Positions 55,451 through 64,000 are shown, numbered from the stretch's first letter. The stretch is 64,000 bases of DNA from Vibrio sp. qd031 (GCF_002100145.1 NZ_JXQD01000005.1:1-64000); one strand, 5' to 3'. Made by a program: numbers and translations. The notes: a model not told the origin generated them from the sequence alone.

Positions 55451-56358
55451 AACAAATAATAATTTTATGTGCAACTCAGCGTTGCGGTTCAACAATGATT
55501 GTTGATGACTTTAGAAGTAGTAAAGTTCTTGGTCTACCAGAAGAGTATTTTATTCCCTGGACTAAACATCAGTTGGATGATCCCATTAGGAATTTCAAAG
55601 GAATTCTTAATCGTGCCTCTACTGATAACGGAGTTGCCACTATAAAGGTAATGGCCGACCAGCTTGAGCATATAGAAAGTAACCTAGCGGCAATCGGATT
55701 TTGTTCAGAAGAAGAGCAAGTTGAGGGCTATTTACCACACTGTAAAAAACTGTTTCAAGGGGCTAAATTCGTTCGAGTGGATCGCCTAGATAGTGTGTCT
55801 CAAGCGGTATCACGTTACATGGCTGTTCAAACAGGGAAGAACCATCTGGTTGATGCGAGTGCTGACTATGTGCCAGGTAACTCCACTGATTCGAATAGAA
55901 ATTATAATGATGCGGTGCGACTAGACTCATCGAAACTTGATGAATTTGTCATTTCTATAGCAAAAGAAAAGAGCATTTGGGATCGCGCCTTACGAGCGTG
56001 GGACGAAACTCCTCTAGAGTACTTAGTGTATGAAGAGTGCATGCTTAATCGCGACTACGTTAGTGCAATATGCAATAAGCTAGGCATAGAACTAAATCAG
56101 TTAGGAGAGAGACAGCTTAAAAAAATAGGCAATGCAAATAATGATGTAATGGTTAATGACTACGCTAAAGAGTCATACACAAGCAAAATGAAAAGCATAG
56201 AAGCCTATACCAATCAAATCCGAGATGTTGGCTTTTCCCTAATAGGAACTCATAATCTAGCCGCGTTAACTCTGCTTAAGGTAGTTAAGAAAATCAGACC
56301 AAATTCACCGGCGGTTGCTCAAAAAATACGAGAACTTTCTACGAATGAGCAGAAGTAA
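55447..56358 (+). CDS. Stf0-family sulfotransferase (ST2)
   Basis: This 303-aa protein resembles the Stf0 (trehalose 2-sulfotransferase) family. CATQRCGSTMIVDDFRSSKV at residues 8-27 is the 5'-phosphosulfate loop, and LGLPEEYFIPW follows with the characteristic PEEYF. KFVRVDRLDSVSQAVSRYMA near 112 is the 3'-phosphate-binding region (usual RxDxxxQAxS pattern), and IWDRALRAWDETPLEYLVYE near 178 completes the fold. The C-terminus ends in a short helical segment with KKIRPNSPAVAQKIREL, similar to tails in the next two proteins. It overlaps the preceding gene by four bases. The acceptor is unknown. Confidence 0.88.
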   Translation: MKQIIILCATQRCGSTMIVDDFRSSKVLGLPEEYFIPWTKHQLDDPIRNFKGILNRASTDNGVATIKVMADQLEHIESNLAAIGFCSEEEQVEGYLPHCKKLFQGAKFVRVDRLDSVSQAVSRYMAVQTGKNHLVDASADYVPGNSTDSNRNYNDAVRLDSSKLDEFVISIAKEKSIWDRALRAWDETPLEYLVYEECMLNRDYVSAICNKLGIELNQLGERQLKKIGNANNDVMVNDYAKESYTSKMKSIEAYTNQIRDVGFSLIGTHNLAALTLLKVVKKIRPNSPAVAQKIRELSTNEQK

Positions 56359-56359
56359 A

Positions 56360-57688
56360 ATGTCTATCGTTGAAGACTATTGTCAATTTCTAGATAAAGG
56401 CTTTCCCGAAAAAATAGTCATTGCCTTTTCCTCCTCAACGCCTAGGGGCAAATTTCAGTACTACAAAGTACTAAACGATTTAAAATGCAATGTTATTTTA
56501 GTCAATTGTCCAGACACCTCCTACTATCACTTTGGATTGCCATCTTTAACATTGGAGTCAACCATTGAGCATATAGATGGTTTGCTTCATCAGCATCGAG
56601 CCGAATCAACGAAGGTTATTTGCTTCGGTTGTTCAATGGGAGGGTACGCAGCATTACTGTATGGCTCCTTATTGAAAGGTGTGGACGAAATTTTTGCATT
56701 TTCGCCTACATGCCCTCCATTCGGAGAGAGAAAAAACCTTCTCGAAGAGATAGACAAGCATACTGTACGCTATGGCGAGATACGTGATAAGCTTTTTCGA
56801 TCTGAGGCTTCTAAACTGCTTATCTATGGTGGGCTGGAGCGCTCTGACTATTTGTCAGCAAATGAATTTTCAAGTTTACCAAATAGCGAGGTTATGCATC
56901 GAAAAAACACGTGCCACTCCGTTGTGGAACCGCTATTGAAAACACACTCTATTGGAGCTTTATTTACACGATCTACGTTTCAATCTGACTCTTTTTCAAG
57001 TGTGAATCTTGGCGATCATCGGGATGAGATCGAAGCACTAATTTCCGGAAACGGTGTAGGAAATCGTGTGCGCGTTATGCTTGGGCACTACTCGCAGTTG
57101 ACATGGCAACAGAAGTCAATACTAAAGTTGCTGATATGTAAAACAGATATTGATATTAGTGTACCTAAGTCATTCATTGAAGACTTAATATCTGATCAAG
57201 AAAACTTCAATTACTATACCTTGGTCATTATTCTTCACTATCTAAAATCTAACACGTTGAGCAAACATCAGTTGGAAGAGATTACTCGGTTAGGGTTGGA
57301 TTTGTCTGATGATGAATCTCATACTAATGTTCCTCTTCGAAACAAGATGCTTAAAGCTATTGTGGGAATCGTGAAATATGGAGACGATGTCTTTATAAAG
57401 AGTTTTATGAAGCAAGAATCAAATCGAAATGAGCAATTAGATACATTACTTGTTCACGATATTGTTCTGGCTCAAAACTCTAGCTTCGCTGCAGCACGTA
57501 GTGTAGGTGTAAAAAATATAAACGATGTGCCTATACTAAGGCGACTTGCAGCTAAATATGAGCAGCTGGGTGATATTGAATCTGCCTATTGCATGATATA
57601 TTTGGCAAAGAGAATTAATCCAAAAGGAAAATACTTGATTGGTAAGTCTGAGCATCTAAGAAGCGCTATTCTTGAGAGCTGCTTATAA
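56360..57688 (+). CDS. Alpha/beta-hydrolase-like protein with helical C-terminal tail
   Basis: This 442-aa cytoplasmic protein has an N-terminal alpha/beta-hydrolase fold: strand KIVIAFSSSTPRG near 18, and nucleophile elbow FGCSMGGYAALLYGS with S92 in G-x-S-x-G-G. An acid lies near LIYGGLERSDYL and a histidine in KNTCHSVVEPL near 188. The rest is helical and ends (about 390-442) in ILRRLAAKYEQLGDIESAYC followed by an LAKRINPKGKY segment, shared with the next protein. ATG 56360, two bases after the previous stop, is preferred; ATG 56345 is possible. It may remove or transfer acyl groups on the polymer. Confidence 0.65.
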   Translation: MSIVEDYCQFLDKGFPEKIVIAFSSSTPRGKFQYYKVLNDLKCNVILVNCPDTSYYHFGLPSLTLESTIEHIDGLLHQHRAESTKVICFGCSMGGYAALLYGSLLKGVDEIFAFSPTCPPFGERKNLLEEIDKHTVRYGEIRDKLFRSEASKLLIYGGLERSDYLSANEFSSLPNSEVMHRKNTCHSVVEPLLKTHSIGALFTRSTFQSDSFSSVNLGDHRDEIEALISGNGVGNRVRVMLGHYSQLTWQQKSILKLLICKTDIDISVPKSFIEDLISDQENFNYYTLVIILHYLKSNTLSKHQLEEITRLGLDLSDDESHTNVPLRNKMLKAIVGIVKYGDDVFIKSFMKQESNRNEQLDTLLVHDIVLAQNSSFAAARSVGVKNINDVPILRRLAAKYEQLGDIESAYCMIYLAKRINPKGKYLIGKSEHLRSAILESCL

Positions 57689-57719
57689 GCCTGGTTTTCG
57701 TCTAAGAAAAAATAGTACT

Positions 57720-58946
57720 ATGAAAAAAATATTACTCTTGGGAGGCTCTAATTCGATAATAAAGGCCGGACTCAATTTAGGGTTATGTGACATTGATGAT
57801 ATTCAACTCGCATTAGGCGCATCTTCGTGTTTACAAAATATACACGCAATAGTCAGCAACAATACGTTGATCCAACAGGTAGATGTCGTTGTGACAGAAT
57901 CGAATGTCAATGATAGCTATAATGTAAGCAACGTAGGGTATTGTATCGTTCGAATGAAAGAGTCCATCAGGCTCTACTATGAAGAACTGTATAGGCTGGG
58001 GAAGGCTGTTTTCGTTTTATTATTGCCGGTTAAACAATATTCTAGTCGCTCTCCAGAAAAAATAGTCGTAGATCAGATCAACAATGTTCATAGAGAGTTG
58101 GCAAATGAGTACGGCTACTATTTAGTTGATGTTGACAAAGCTCTTTCTAGTTCAGTGTTTTCAACATTTGAAGAAAGGGTATTGCAGCCTGACAGCTTGC
58201 ATATGAATGATGCTTTCATGTACTGTTTGGGTGCTAACCTACGTAACTATATCCTACGGAGTGAGTTTGAAGTTAGAGAGCAGTTCCCGTCAAATTATTA
58301 CGCCATCAATCTTGAACCAACGGGAGAAAAATCAAACTCAAAGTTTAGTAGATCTACAAGCCGTATTGCGAAGAAGACTTTTGTTCACAATGAACAGGGG
58401 CTTTGTGTTGGTGTTGAAACATGGTCAGATGGTCCAAGCCAGTTGATTATAGAAGACGCGAATAGAAAAATAGTAAAAGGATTTAATAAAAACCTTTCTT
58501 TTAATGAGTTGGATGCTTTTCAATCAAAAAGCTTTTCTCTAGAATCAGTTATAGGTCCTGCGATGATATCTACTGAAAACAGTGTGAATGTGAAGACCCC
58601 TACTATGATTGAGCACCTTACTAATATCACTTCTTTACTATTTATAAAAAATACTGTTAGTTATGTGAATAAAAATATTTCTAATAACGTTATTGATATC
58701 AGTTCGTTAATACCCGATTTTAATCCGTTCTTAAGTGCTGCTGAAAAACTACCATTTTATATTGCTAATGACAGTGACGCGAACATTTTAAGAAGTGCCG
58801 CTTTGCAGTTAGAAAAGAAAAATGTCTCATTAAGCCTAAAACTAATGACACTTGCAGCTAAAATAAGACCAAGTGGGGTTTATATTAAGAGCAAGGTTAA
58901 AGAGTATAAAGCATTGATATCACAAAGAAGAGAAGAACAAGGTTAA
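57720..58946 (+). CDS. SGNH-hydrolase-like protein with helical C-terminal tail
   Basis: This 408-aa protein has SGNH/GDSL-type landmarks: LLLGGSNSII with S10 at the block I position, GASS near 33 (block II), ESNVND near 60 (block III), and DSLHMND near 158 with D158 and H161 (block V). It lacks a signal peptide. SGNH enzymes in glycan loci act as O-acetyl esterases or transferases. A central region of about 200 residues is unassigned. The C-terminus (354-408) carries ILRSAALQLEKKNVSLSLKL followed by LAAKIRPSGVYIKSK, matching the tail of the previous protein. ATG 57720 is chosen because the upstream extension would run back into that gene. Confidence 0.65.
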   Translation: MKKILLLGGSNSIIKAGLNLGLCDIDDIQLALGASSCLQNIHAIVSNNTLIQQVDVVVTESNVNDSYNVSNVGYCIVRMKESIRLYYEELYRLGKAVFVLLLPVKQYSSRSPEKIVVDQINNVHRELANEYGYYLVDVDKALSSSVFSTFEERVLQPDSLHMNDAFMYCLGANLRNYILRSEFEVREQFPSNYYAINLEPTGEKSNSKFSRSTSRIAKKTFVHNEQGLCVGVETWSDGPSQLIIEDANRKIVKGFNKNLSFNELDAFQSKSFSLESVIGPAMISTENSVNVKTPTMIEHLTNITSLLFIKNTVSYVNKNISNNVIDISSLIPDFNPFLSAAEKLPFYIANDSDANILRSAALQLEKKNVSLSLKLMTLAAKIRPSGVYIKSKVKEYKALISQRREEQG

Positions 58947-58952
58947 TAGCGC

Positions 58953-60647
58953 GTGATCAAAACCCTCAAGGCGATTTTTTGGTCATTGCCTTTCTCTAAT
59001 GCGTTGTATAGTAAAGTGGTAGCTAGGATGCCTGAACAAGTCACGCTTGGTCTTATTAAGCGAAAGCAACTTCAAGAGCTAGCTTCATTCGCGGCAACTT
59101 CAGATAAAAAGGTGCTTCTTATACTTGACTTGAGTAGGGGCGGCTATGACATTGATGTATTAATTTCCACAGTTCGTTCAGTTCGTAGTCAGAGTTTCTC
59201 TGACTGGCAGTTGCTTGTTACAGGTGAAGTTGAAGAGGCAAAATGCCGTATTAAATCGGTGTTTCAAGATGATAGAGTGCTATTCGAGCAATTAGAAGTG
59301 GGTTCTTACACATTCGTAGCCGAACTTTATCCTGGACAACAGTTGAACTCTATGGCGCTGAGTGCGTTATTACATTTTTCTTCTGACGACACAAATGTTC
59401 TATATTCAGATAGTATGGAAACCATAAGTGGAAAGGGAAAAGCGATACTTCGATCAGGTTGGAACTTGGAGTTGGCTTATTCACAGTATTACTTAGGTGC
59501 TTTTGTTCTTTATCGTGCTTCTGTGTTTGGTGATTTGCATACTTGGTTGGTAAAACCTTCTCATTTTCAACGAGTATTACACATTATTGCCAATACTTAC
59601 TCAGAAGTTAACGCTATCCATGTACCTTACATGCTCTATAGTGACAGTTCCGAAACACCTAACTACAGTGCTGATTCTGATGCAATCGCATTGGAGCGAT
59701 ACCTAAATAGTACATATAACATCGACAGAAAAGCCAATGTCAAAGTAGTTAATGGCATGGTGCCTAGATCAAATAGGGTTGTTTGGCCTACACCAGCTAT
59801 TCCTCCTCTTGTTTCCGTAATTATCCCAACTAAGAATGGTAAAAATCTGGTGGAGCAGTGTATCGATAGTATACTCCGCTGCAAAAAGTCAATACCTCTG
59901 GAAATCATTCTGGTCGACAATCAATCAGATGAATATGAGTCTTTACATTACTTTGATTGTCTTGAGCGTGATGAGACTGTGCGGCTGCTTCGATATAATC
60001 GACAATTTAACTATTCAGCTATAAACAATTTTGCTGTAGAACATGCTCGTGGTGATCTGATCGTGTTTATGAATAACGATATTGAGCTTATTGATAACCT
60101 TTGGTTAGATGAGTTTGTTCGCCAACTTAGCCGAGATACAGTTGGGTGTGTTGGTGCGAAGCTTTACTATCCAAATGATACAATTCAGCATGCCGGAGTA
60201 ATTCTAGGTTTAGGTCGTTGTGCAGGGCACAGCCATAAACACTTTGCACGAGATGATGATGGATATTTAAATAGATTAAAGCTGGTCCAAAACTATCAAG
60301 CTGTCACGGCTGCTTTGTTGGGAGTGCGAAAGGACGTTTTTGAACAAGTTGGTGGCTTTAACGAGGTAGATCTTAAAGTTGCATTTAATGATGTCGACTT
60401 TTGTCTTAAAGTACAGCAGGCTGGTTACAGTAACGTTTGGTCACCATATATTGAAGCGTACCATCATGAATCTATTAGTCGAGGAGATGACTTCTCACCA
60501 CATCACCGACAAAGGTTTTTCAGTGAAGTCGCATATATGCAAACTACATGGAAGCTAGATTCTATAACGGATCATCACTATAACCCATGGCTTACATTGG
60601 GCAAAGAAGACTTCTCGGTAGACCACACAAGCTTGTACGATAAGTAA
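58953..60647 (+). CDS. Tandem GT2 glycosyltransferase with degenerate first domain
   Basis: This 564-aa protein has two GT2-like halves. Residues about 50-280 look like a GT2 fold (VLLILDLSRGGYDIDVLIST, then SDWQLLVTG, VLYSDSMETISG) but lack a clear DxD and are probably inactive or structural. Residues about 290-520 are intact: LVSVIIPTKNGKNLVEQCID, EIILVDNQSDEYES, VFMNNDIELID and VAFNDVDFCLKVQQAGYSNV. NYSAINNFAVEHARGD near 350 is the usual loop of this subfamily. The start is GTG at 58953 with AAGG upstream. It is six bases after the SGNH gene. Confidence 0.83.
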   Translation: MIKTLKAIFWSLPFSNALYSKVVARMPEQVTLGLIKRKQLQELASFAATSDKKVLLILDLSRGGYDIDVLISTVRSVRSQSFSDWQLLVTGEVEEAKCRIKSVFQDDRVLFEQLEVGSYTFVAELYPGQQLNSMALSALLHFSSDDTNVLYSDSMETISGKGKAILRSGWNLELAYSQYYLGAFVLYRASVFGDLHTWLVKPSHFQRVLHIIANTYSEVNAIHVPYMLYSDSSETPNYSADSDAIALERYLNSTYNIDRKANVKVVNGMVPRSNRVVWPTPAIPPLVSVIIPTKNGKNLVEQCIDSILRCKKSIPLEIILVDNQSDEYESLHYFDCLERDETVRLLRYNRQFNYSAINNFAVEHARGDLIVFMNNDIELIDNLWLDEFVRQLSRDTVGCVGAKLYYPNDTIQHAGVILGLGRCAGHSHKHFARDDDGYLNRLKLVQNYQAVTAALLGVRKDVFEQVGGFNEVDLKVAFNDVDFCLKVQQAGYSNVWSPYIEAYHHESISRGDDFSPHHRQRFFSEVAYMQTTWKLDSITDHHYNPWLTLGKEDFSVDHTSLYDK

Positions 60648-60662
60648 GCAGTATCATGAATA

Positions 60663-62030
60663 TTGCAAGATAAACTAAAGATAAATTGGTCACAACAGTT
60701 GGAATTAAAAAAAATAATTATTCACGCAGGACCTGGTAAAACAGGGACTTCCGCTTTGCAGAAATGGTTGAACAGTAACCGTGAGCTCCTATCTAGTCAT
60801 GGCGTTTACTATCCTAAGCATTCTGTGGCAGGGCACGACATCAGTTCTGGTCATATGGGACTGTTATTAAGAGAGAAAGACAAACAGTGGGTGCTGGATG
60901 ACAGTAAGTTCAATAATCTGATTTCAAAATTTGAGTCGATGGACGAACATACTCTTTTATTGTCATCAGAGTTTTTCTTTCGATTAATACCAGACCTTGT
61001 AAAACGCTTGCCAGATGCAGAGTTTCTTTTATACGTTAGAAACCCTACTGAAATGCTGGAGTCCAGCTATAACCAGGGGGTAAAGCGTCATGGGTATTTT
61101 CATAAGCTAAAAACCCCTGAAAAGGCCCCTAATCAATTCTGGAATACGTTAGACAAAATACTGTGTGCTAATGAACCTATAAAAATGGTCCTTAGGCCCT
61201 ATCATAAAGAGTGTTTCCACAATGGAAGCATTGTCGCCGATTTTCTGTTTAGTTTAGGAATTGAGTACAGAATCGAAGATAGCCGTATCAATCCATCTTA
61301 TACTCTTCCCGCGTTGGAATTTAAGCGTCTCGCGAACTATTTTCCATTGGAAAAGCTTTCTCATCGACTCGACAGTGCACTTCAAGGTTATACAAAGGGT
61401 AGCCAGCGTTATTCATTGATAGAGCCAGAAATGTTTGCTAAGTTGAATCGCGAAAGCATGAGTAGCTTGCAGGGGTTCCTTGAGAAGTATGATTTTGGTA
61501 GTTTGCAACCACTTCTAGGCAAGTTTTCTCAAGCCAAACAAAAGTCTTTTGTGGAGCAGCACGCCACTCAAAGCGAGCTTGGAGAGGTTTGGCAATATCT
61601 AAATGAAATCGATCGTACTTTGTCGATAGAACTAAGAGATTTAGTGGCGAAGCATGCAAACATCCCATTAGATAATGAAACGTTCTATGCGGTTCTTGGT
61701 GTTACTTCAAAAGTGCGGGATATTTCTGACATCATGGATAGGGAACTCATAGAGAGCGTAGGGCGGTTTACAATCTCGCCCGACAAGCGTGGTAAGGTAT
61801 TGTTTGAGTTGGCTCGCTACCATGAAACTAAGGGTGAGCTTAATTTGTCAGTGTCGTATTCTAGCGCCGCTCACTATTACTCGCCTCACAATCAGCGTTT
61901 CTTCAGTTTCTACATTAAGCAACTTGTAAAAGTAAATGAGCTTACAGCATCATCAACGGCTAACTCAGACAGTAAGAGAAAACTCAGTCAGCGCGTTCAA
62001 GGGCTATTGCAATTGAGACGCAAGAAGTGA
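60663..62030 (+). CDS. Putative sulfotransferase with helical C-terminal extension (ST3)
   Basis: This 455-aa protein has IIIHAGPGKTGTSALQKWL near residues 18-36 as the PAPS 5'-phosphosulfate loop. LLYVRNPTEMLESSYNQGVK near 121 is the 3'-phosphate-binding block, and SHGVYYPKHSVAGHDISSGH near 45 is the substrate segment shared with ST1. The extra C-terminal region of about 150 residues is helical and ends with VLFELARYHETKGELNLSVS and a YYSPHNQRF stretch, a tetratricopeptide-like hairpin. The start is TTG at 60663 and is uncertain because no binding site is obvious. The acceptor is unknown. Confidence 0.82.
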   Translation: MQDKLKINWSQQLELKKIIIHAGPGKTGTSALQKWLNSNRELLSSHGVYYPKHSVAGHDISSGHMGLLLREKDKQWVLDDSKFNNLISKFESMDEHTLLLSSEFFFRLIPDLVKRLPDAEFLLYVRNPTEMLESSYNQGVKRHGYFHKLKTPEKAPNQFWNTLDKILCANEPIKMVLRPYHKECFHNGSIVADFLFSLGIEYRIEDSRINPSYTLPALEFKRLANYFPLEKLSHRLDSALQGYTKGSQRYSLIEPEMFAKLNRESMSSLQGFLEKYDFGSLQPLLGKFSQAKQKSFVEQHATQSELGEVWQYLNEIDRTLSIELRDLVAKHANIPLDNETFYAVLGVTSKVRDISDIMDRELIESVGRFTISPDKRGKVLFELARYHETKGELNLSVSYSSAAHYYSPHNQRFFSFYIKQLVKVNELTASSTANSDSKRKLSQRVQGLLQLRRKK

Positions 62031-62067
62031 GTTAGTATGATTATTTATATGAAATTTAAGAATTCAG

Positions 62068-63798
62068 TTGAGAGTCAATACATTGGCTAGTATTTCTCTA
62101 ACATTGTTTGCGCTGACAATCTTTGGCCTTGTCTACTTTCAGTCTAAGCCCGAAAGGGTATTTGGCATTCTGTTAATTATGTTAAGTACATTGGGCCTGG
62201 TCACAACTCAGCAAATAGTGGACAGCTTTGCCAATGTAGGCGTTCTCACACTAGTAATGCTGATGGTCTGCTCCCTTGCTTTAGAGAAAACTAAGTTCTT
62301 GCGAGTGGTTGCAAAGTTTGTCATGAAACCAAGTTACAAGCGCTCGTGGATAAACCTGTTTGCATTTAGCGCACTGTTCTCGGCTTTTTTGAACAACACT
62401 GCGGTTGTTTCGAGTATGCTCGCTCCTATTCGTAACAACCGCCATCATGCTGCAAGTAAATTGCTTATACCGTTGTCCTATGCTGCTATTTTAGGGGGAA
62501 CGCTGACCCTCGTGGGTACTTCAACAAACCTGATTGTAAATTCGATGGTTGTTGAGGCTAATTATTCGCCGTTAGGTTTTTTTGAGTTTACTAAAGTCGG
62601 TAGTTTGCTTTTAATTAGTTGTGGTGCAGTCTTGATGGTGACTTCTAGGTGGTTGCCTCATCGTGTACAAGATACTGCTCGCGCTGCAGACTATTTTATC
62701 GACGTTCAAGTAGATGAAGACTCCCCACTGCTTGGTCAATCAATAGAAGCGAACGGATTGAGAAACTTAGAATCGCTCTTTTTGGTGGAGTTGGTTCGCG
62801 GTAAACAGCTTATATCTCCGGTAGCGCCAACAGAAGTTCTGCAAGAGGGGGATCGTTTGCTTTTTAGTGGTGACATTAAAAAGGTCACACTATTAAAGCA
62901 GTTTAGCGGACTTTCGATGTTTGCGACTGAAAATGGTTTGCCTCTCAACAATTTGTCAGAAGTAATCGTGAGACCAGAAAGCACTTTGGTGGGTAAAACA
63001 CTCAAGCGAGCAGGCTTTCGAGCTCTGTTTGACGCGGCAGTGGTTGCTATTAAGCGCGATGGCCAGCGCATTTCTGGTAAATTGGGTGATGTTACTCTAC
63101 AGCAGGGCGACTTTTTGATTCTGGCCGTAGGTGAGGATTACAAGTCTCGACACAATATCAACAAGAACTTTTATGAACTTAGCGGTGTAGAGACTGAAAA
63201 AACCTTATCTAGCAGCCGAGAATGGTTAGCGGTGGTTGGTTTTGGGTTGGCGATAGGCTTGTCAGCGCTAGGTATTGTGCCTTTGTTTACAGGTATGTTG
63301 GTGTTACTAGGGTGTTTGTTGTTAACAAACACGCTGAACACCAGTGAGATTTTACAAAGACTACCTGTTCAAATTTGGCTAATCATTTCCTCTGCTCTAG
63401 CGCTTTCTTTTGCCTTTACAAATACTGGCGTCGACCAACTTTTGGGGTCTTGGATAATTGGTTATCAGGACACTCTCAGCCCATTTATGCTTTTGGTATT
63501 GGTCTACATCAGTACATGGGTGTTAACCGAGTTGGTTACAAACAATGCAGCTGCTGCACTGATGCTGCCCATTGCTATAGGATTGGCAAATGGTCTCGGA
63601 ATTGACCCTATGGCGTACATTATGATTGTCGCTTTTGGAGCGAGCGCTAGTTTTGTGAGTCCTTATGGGTACCAAACTAACTTGATGGTGTTTACTGCGG
63701 GTCAGTATAGATTGGCAGACTTTGTAAAAGTTGGATTACCTGTAGCGATCACTTATGGCTTTGTTGCTGTTGGGGCAACGGCTTGGCTTTATCTTTGA
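62068..63798 (+). CDS. SLC13-type anion permease with TrkA-C domains (sulfate uptake)
   Basis: This 576-aa polytopic membrane protein belongs to the SLC13/DASS (SAC1-like) transporters. FLNNTAVVSSMLAP near 107 and LVGTSTNLIVNSMV near 148 are the first half of the permease signature, and ELVTNNAAAALMLPIAI near 490 is the repeat in the second half. Between them (about 205-375) lie two TrkA-C/RCK_C regulatory domains (QVDEDSPLLGQSIEANGLRN, LQQGDFLILAVGED). Relatives with this layout import sulfate. As the last gene of a sulfotransferase-rich operon it likely supplies sulfate for PAPS. The start is TTG at 62068. Sulfate as substrate is inferred. Confidence 0.85.
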   Translation: MRVNTLASISLTLFALTIFGLVYFQSKPERVFGILLIMLSTLGLVTTQQIVDSFANVGVLTLVMLMVCSLALEKTKFLRVVAKFVMKPSYKRSWINLFAFSALFSAFLNNTAVVSSMLAPIRNNRHHAASKLLIPLSYAAILGGTLTLVGTSTNLIVNSMVVEANYSPLGFFEFTKVGSLLLISCGAVLMVTSRWLPHRVQDTARAADYFIDVQVDEDSPLLGQSIEANGLRNLESLFLVELVRGKQLISPVAPTEVLQEGDRLLFSGDIKKVTLLKQFSGLSMFATENGLPLNNLSEVIVRPESTLVGKTLKRAGFRALFDAAVVAIKRDGQRISGKLGDVTLQQGDFLILAVGEDYKSRHNINKNFYELSGVETEKTLSSSREWLAVVGFGLAIGLSALGIVPLFTGMLVLLGCLLLTNTLNTSEILQRLPVQIWLIISSALALSFAFTNTGVDQLLGSWIIGYQDTLSPFMLLVLVYISTWVLTELVTNNAAAALMLPIAIGLANGLGIDPMAYIMIVAFGASASFVSPYGYQTNLMVFTAGQYRLADFVKVGLPVAITYGFVAVGATAWLYL

Positions 63799-64000
63799 GA
63801 TAATTGTGAGTTACTTCCTCGCATCGGTGCAATAGCGACGTCGTTTCTCGAAGCGCAGCGCTCTCGCTCCTGCCCAGCTTGAAAACATATCTTATAACCA
63901 AAGGCTCAGTGCTGAGACTTCTCACTGAGTCCCAAATTGATTATTCTGTGCACATACAGAATGGAAATTCGTCCTAAGGTTCTTAGGGCACAACTATCTA
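63799..64000. other. Intergenic tail with small hairpins
   Basis: No gene begins in the last 202 bases. CTCAGTG (63905-63911) and CACTGAG (63923-63929) form a 7-bp stem, and CCTAAG-GTT-CTTAGG follows at 63973-63987. Neither is followed by a clear T-run, so termination of the long operon here is possible but not shown. Confidence 0.5.
63847..63867. repeat. Third copy of the GC-rich heptad-type element
   Basis: CTCGAAGCGCAGCGCTCTCG and its next base align with the rmlD copy (44181-44201) at 16 of 21 positions, and heptad-like CTCTCGCTCCTGCCC follows. It lies 48 bases after the permease stop, as expected for an intergenic element. Confidence 0.5.

Noticed and set aside
63948..63961. LexA-like box CTGTGCACATACAG
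   Set aside because: The CTGT and ACAG half-sites are separated by 6 bases, whereas the gammaproteobacterial LexA box needs 8.

Overview
The window looks like a chromosomal segment of a marine gammaproteobacterium of the Vibrionaceae, most likely a Vibrio. The main evidence is the linkage of rjg, coaD and hldD with an LPS inner-core cluster (lpxM, waaF, waaL, waaA, kdkA), mutM and rpmGB, plus moderate GC and frequent TTG starts. No rRNA, tRNA, CRISPR array, phage or intact insertion sequence was seen. Nearly all coding capacity serves cell-surface glycans.

Layout. (1) 1-5816: GC-rich heptad repeats, an unknown gene, an RNA-type metallo-beta-lactamase protein (rjg), coaD, hldD, lpxM and waaF. 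(2) 5838-16371: O-antigen ligase, Kdo transferase, Kdo kinase, two further GT9 heptosyltransferase-like genes, a GT90 gene and several GT2/GT4 genes on both strands, which together build lipid A-core. (3) 16536-18383, minus strand: mutM, a small membrane protein, then rpmB-rpmG with a clear promoter and terminator. (4) 18773-33239: a Wzi-like outer-membrane protein and a Wzx/Wzy-type repeat-unit operon with flippase, polymerase, glycosyltransferases, an Fe-S F420-hydrogenase-beta-like protein paired with a pyruvyltransferase-family protein, an asparagine-synthetase-like protein without its glutaminase half, a beta-propeller protein and a uronate-type epimerase. wecA follows on the minus strand. 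(5) 35018-63798: a unidirectional run of about 29 kb encoding an ABC-type capsule exporter (KpsD, M, T, E relatives), dTDP-rhamnose and GDP-mannose synthesis, very large multidomain glycosyltransferases, three sulfotransferases, an alpha/beta-hydrolase-like and an SGNH-like enzyme, and an SLC13-type permease.

How it fits together. Region 4 probably makes an O-antigen or Wzy-dependent capsule primed by WecA. Region 5 probably makes and exports a sulfated polymer rich in rhamnose and/or mannose, with the SLC13 permease importing sulfate for PAPS. Both operons start with the same leader architecture: a promoter, then about 30 nt later a 5-bp hairpin with a 7-nt loop, then one base, then an ops (RfaH-recruiting) element. 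The two hairpins differ by a compensatory base-pair change, so co-regulation by RfaH is likely.

The most unusual items are the 1365-residue phosphomannomutase-GT2-GT4 fusion; the sulfation module, whose accessory enzymes share a C-terminal helical tail; a GC-rich intergenic repeat that also lies in frame inside rmlD; and placement of the polymer loci outside the usual Vibrio hldD-rjg site. Functions are assigned from motifs and remembered family features only; no searches were run.
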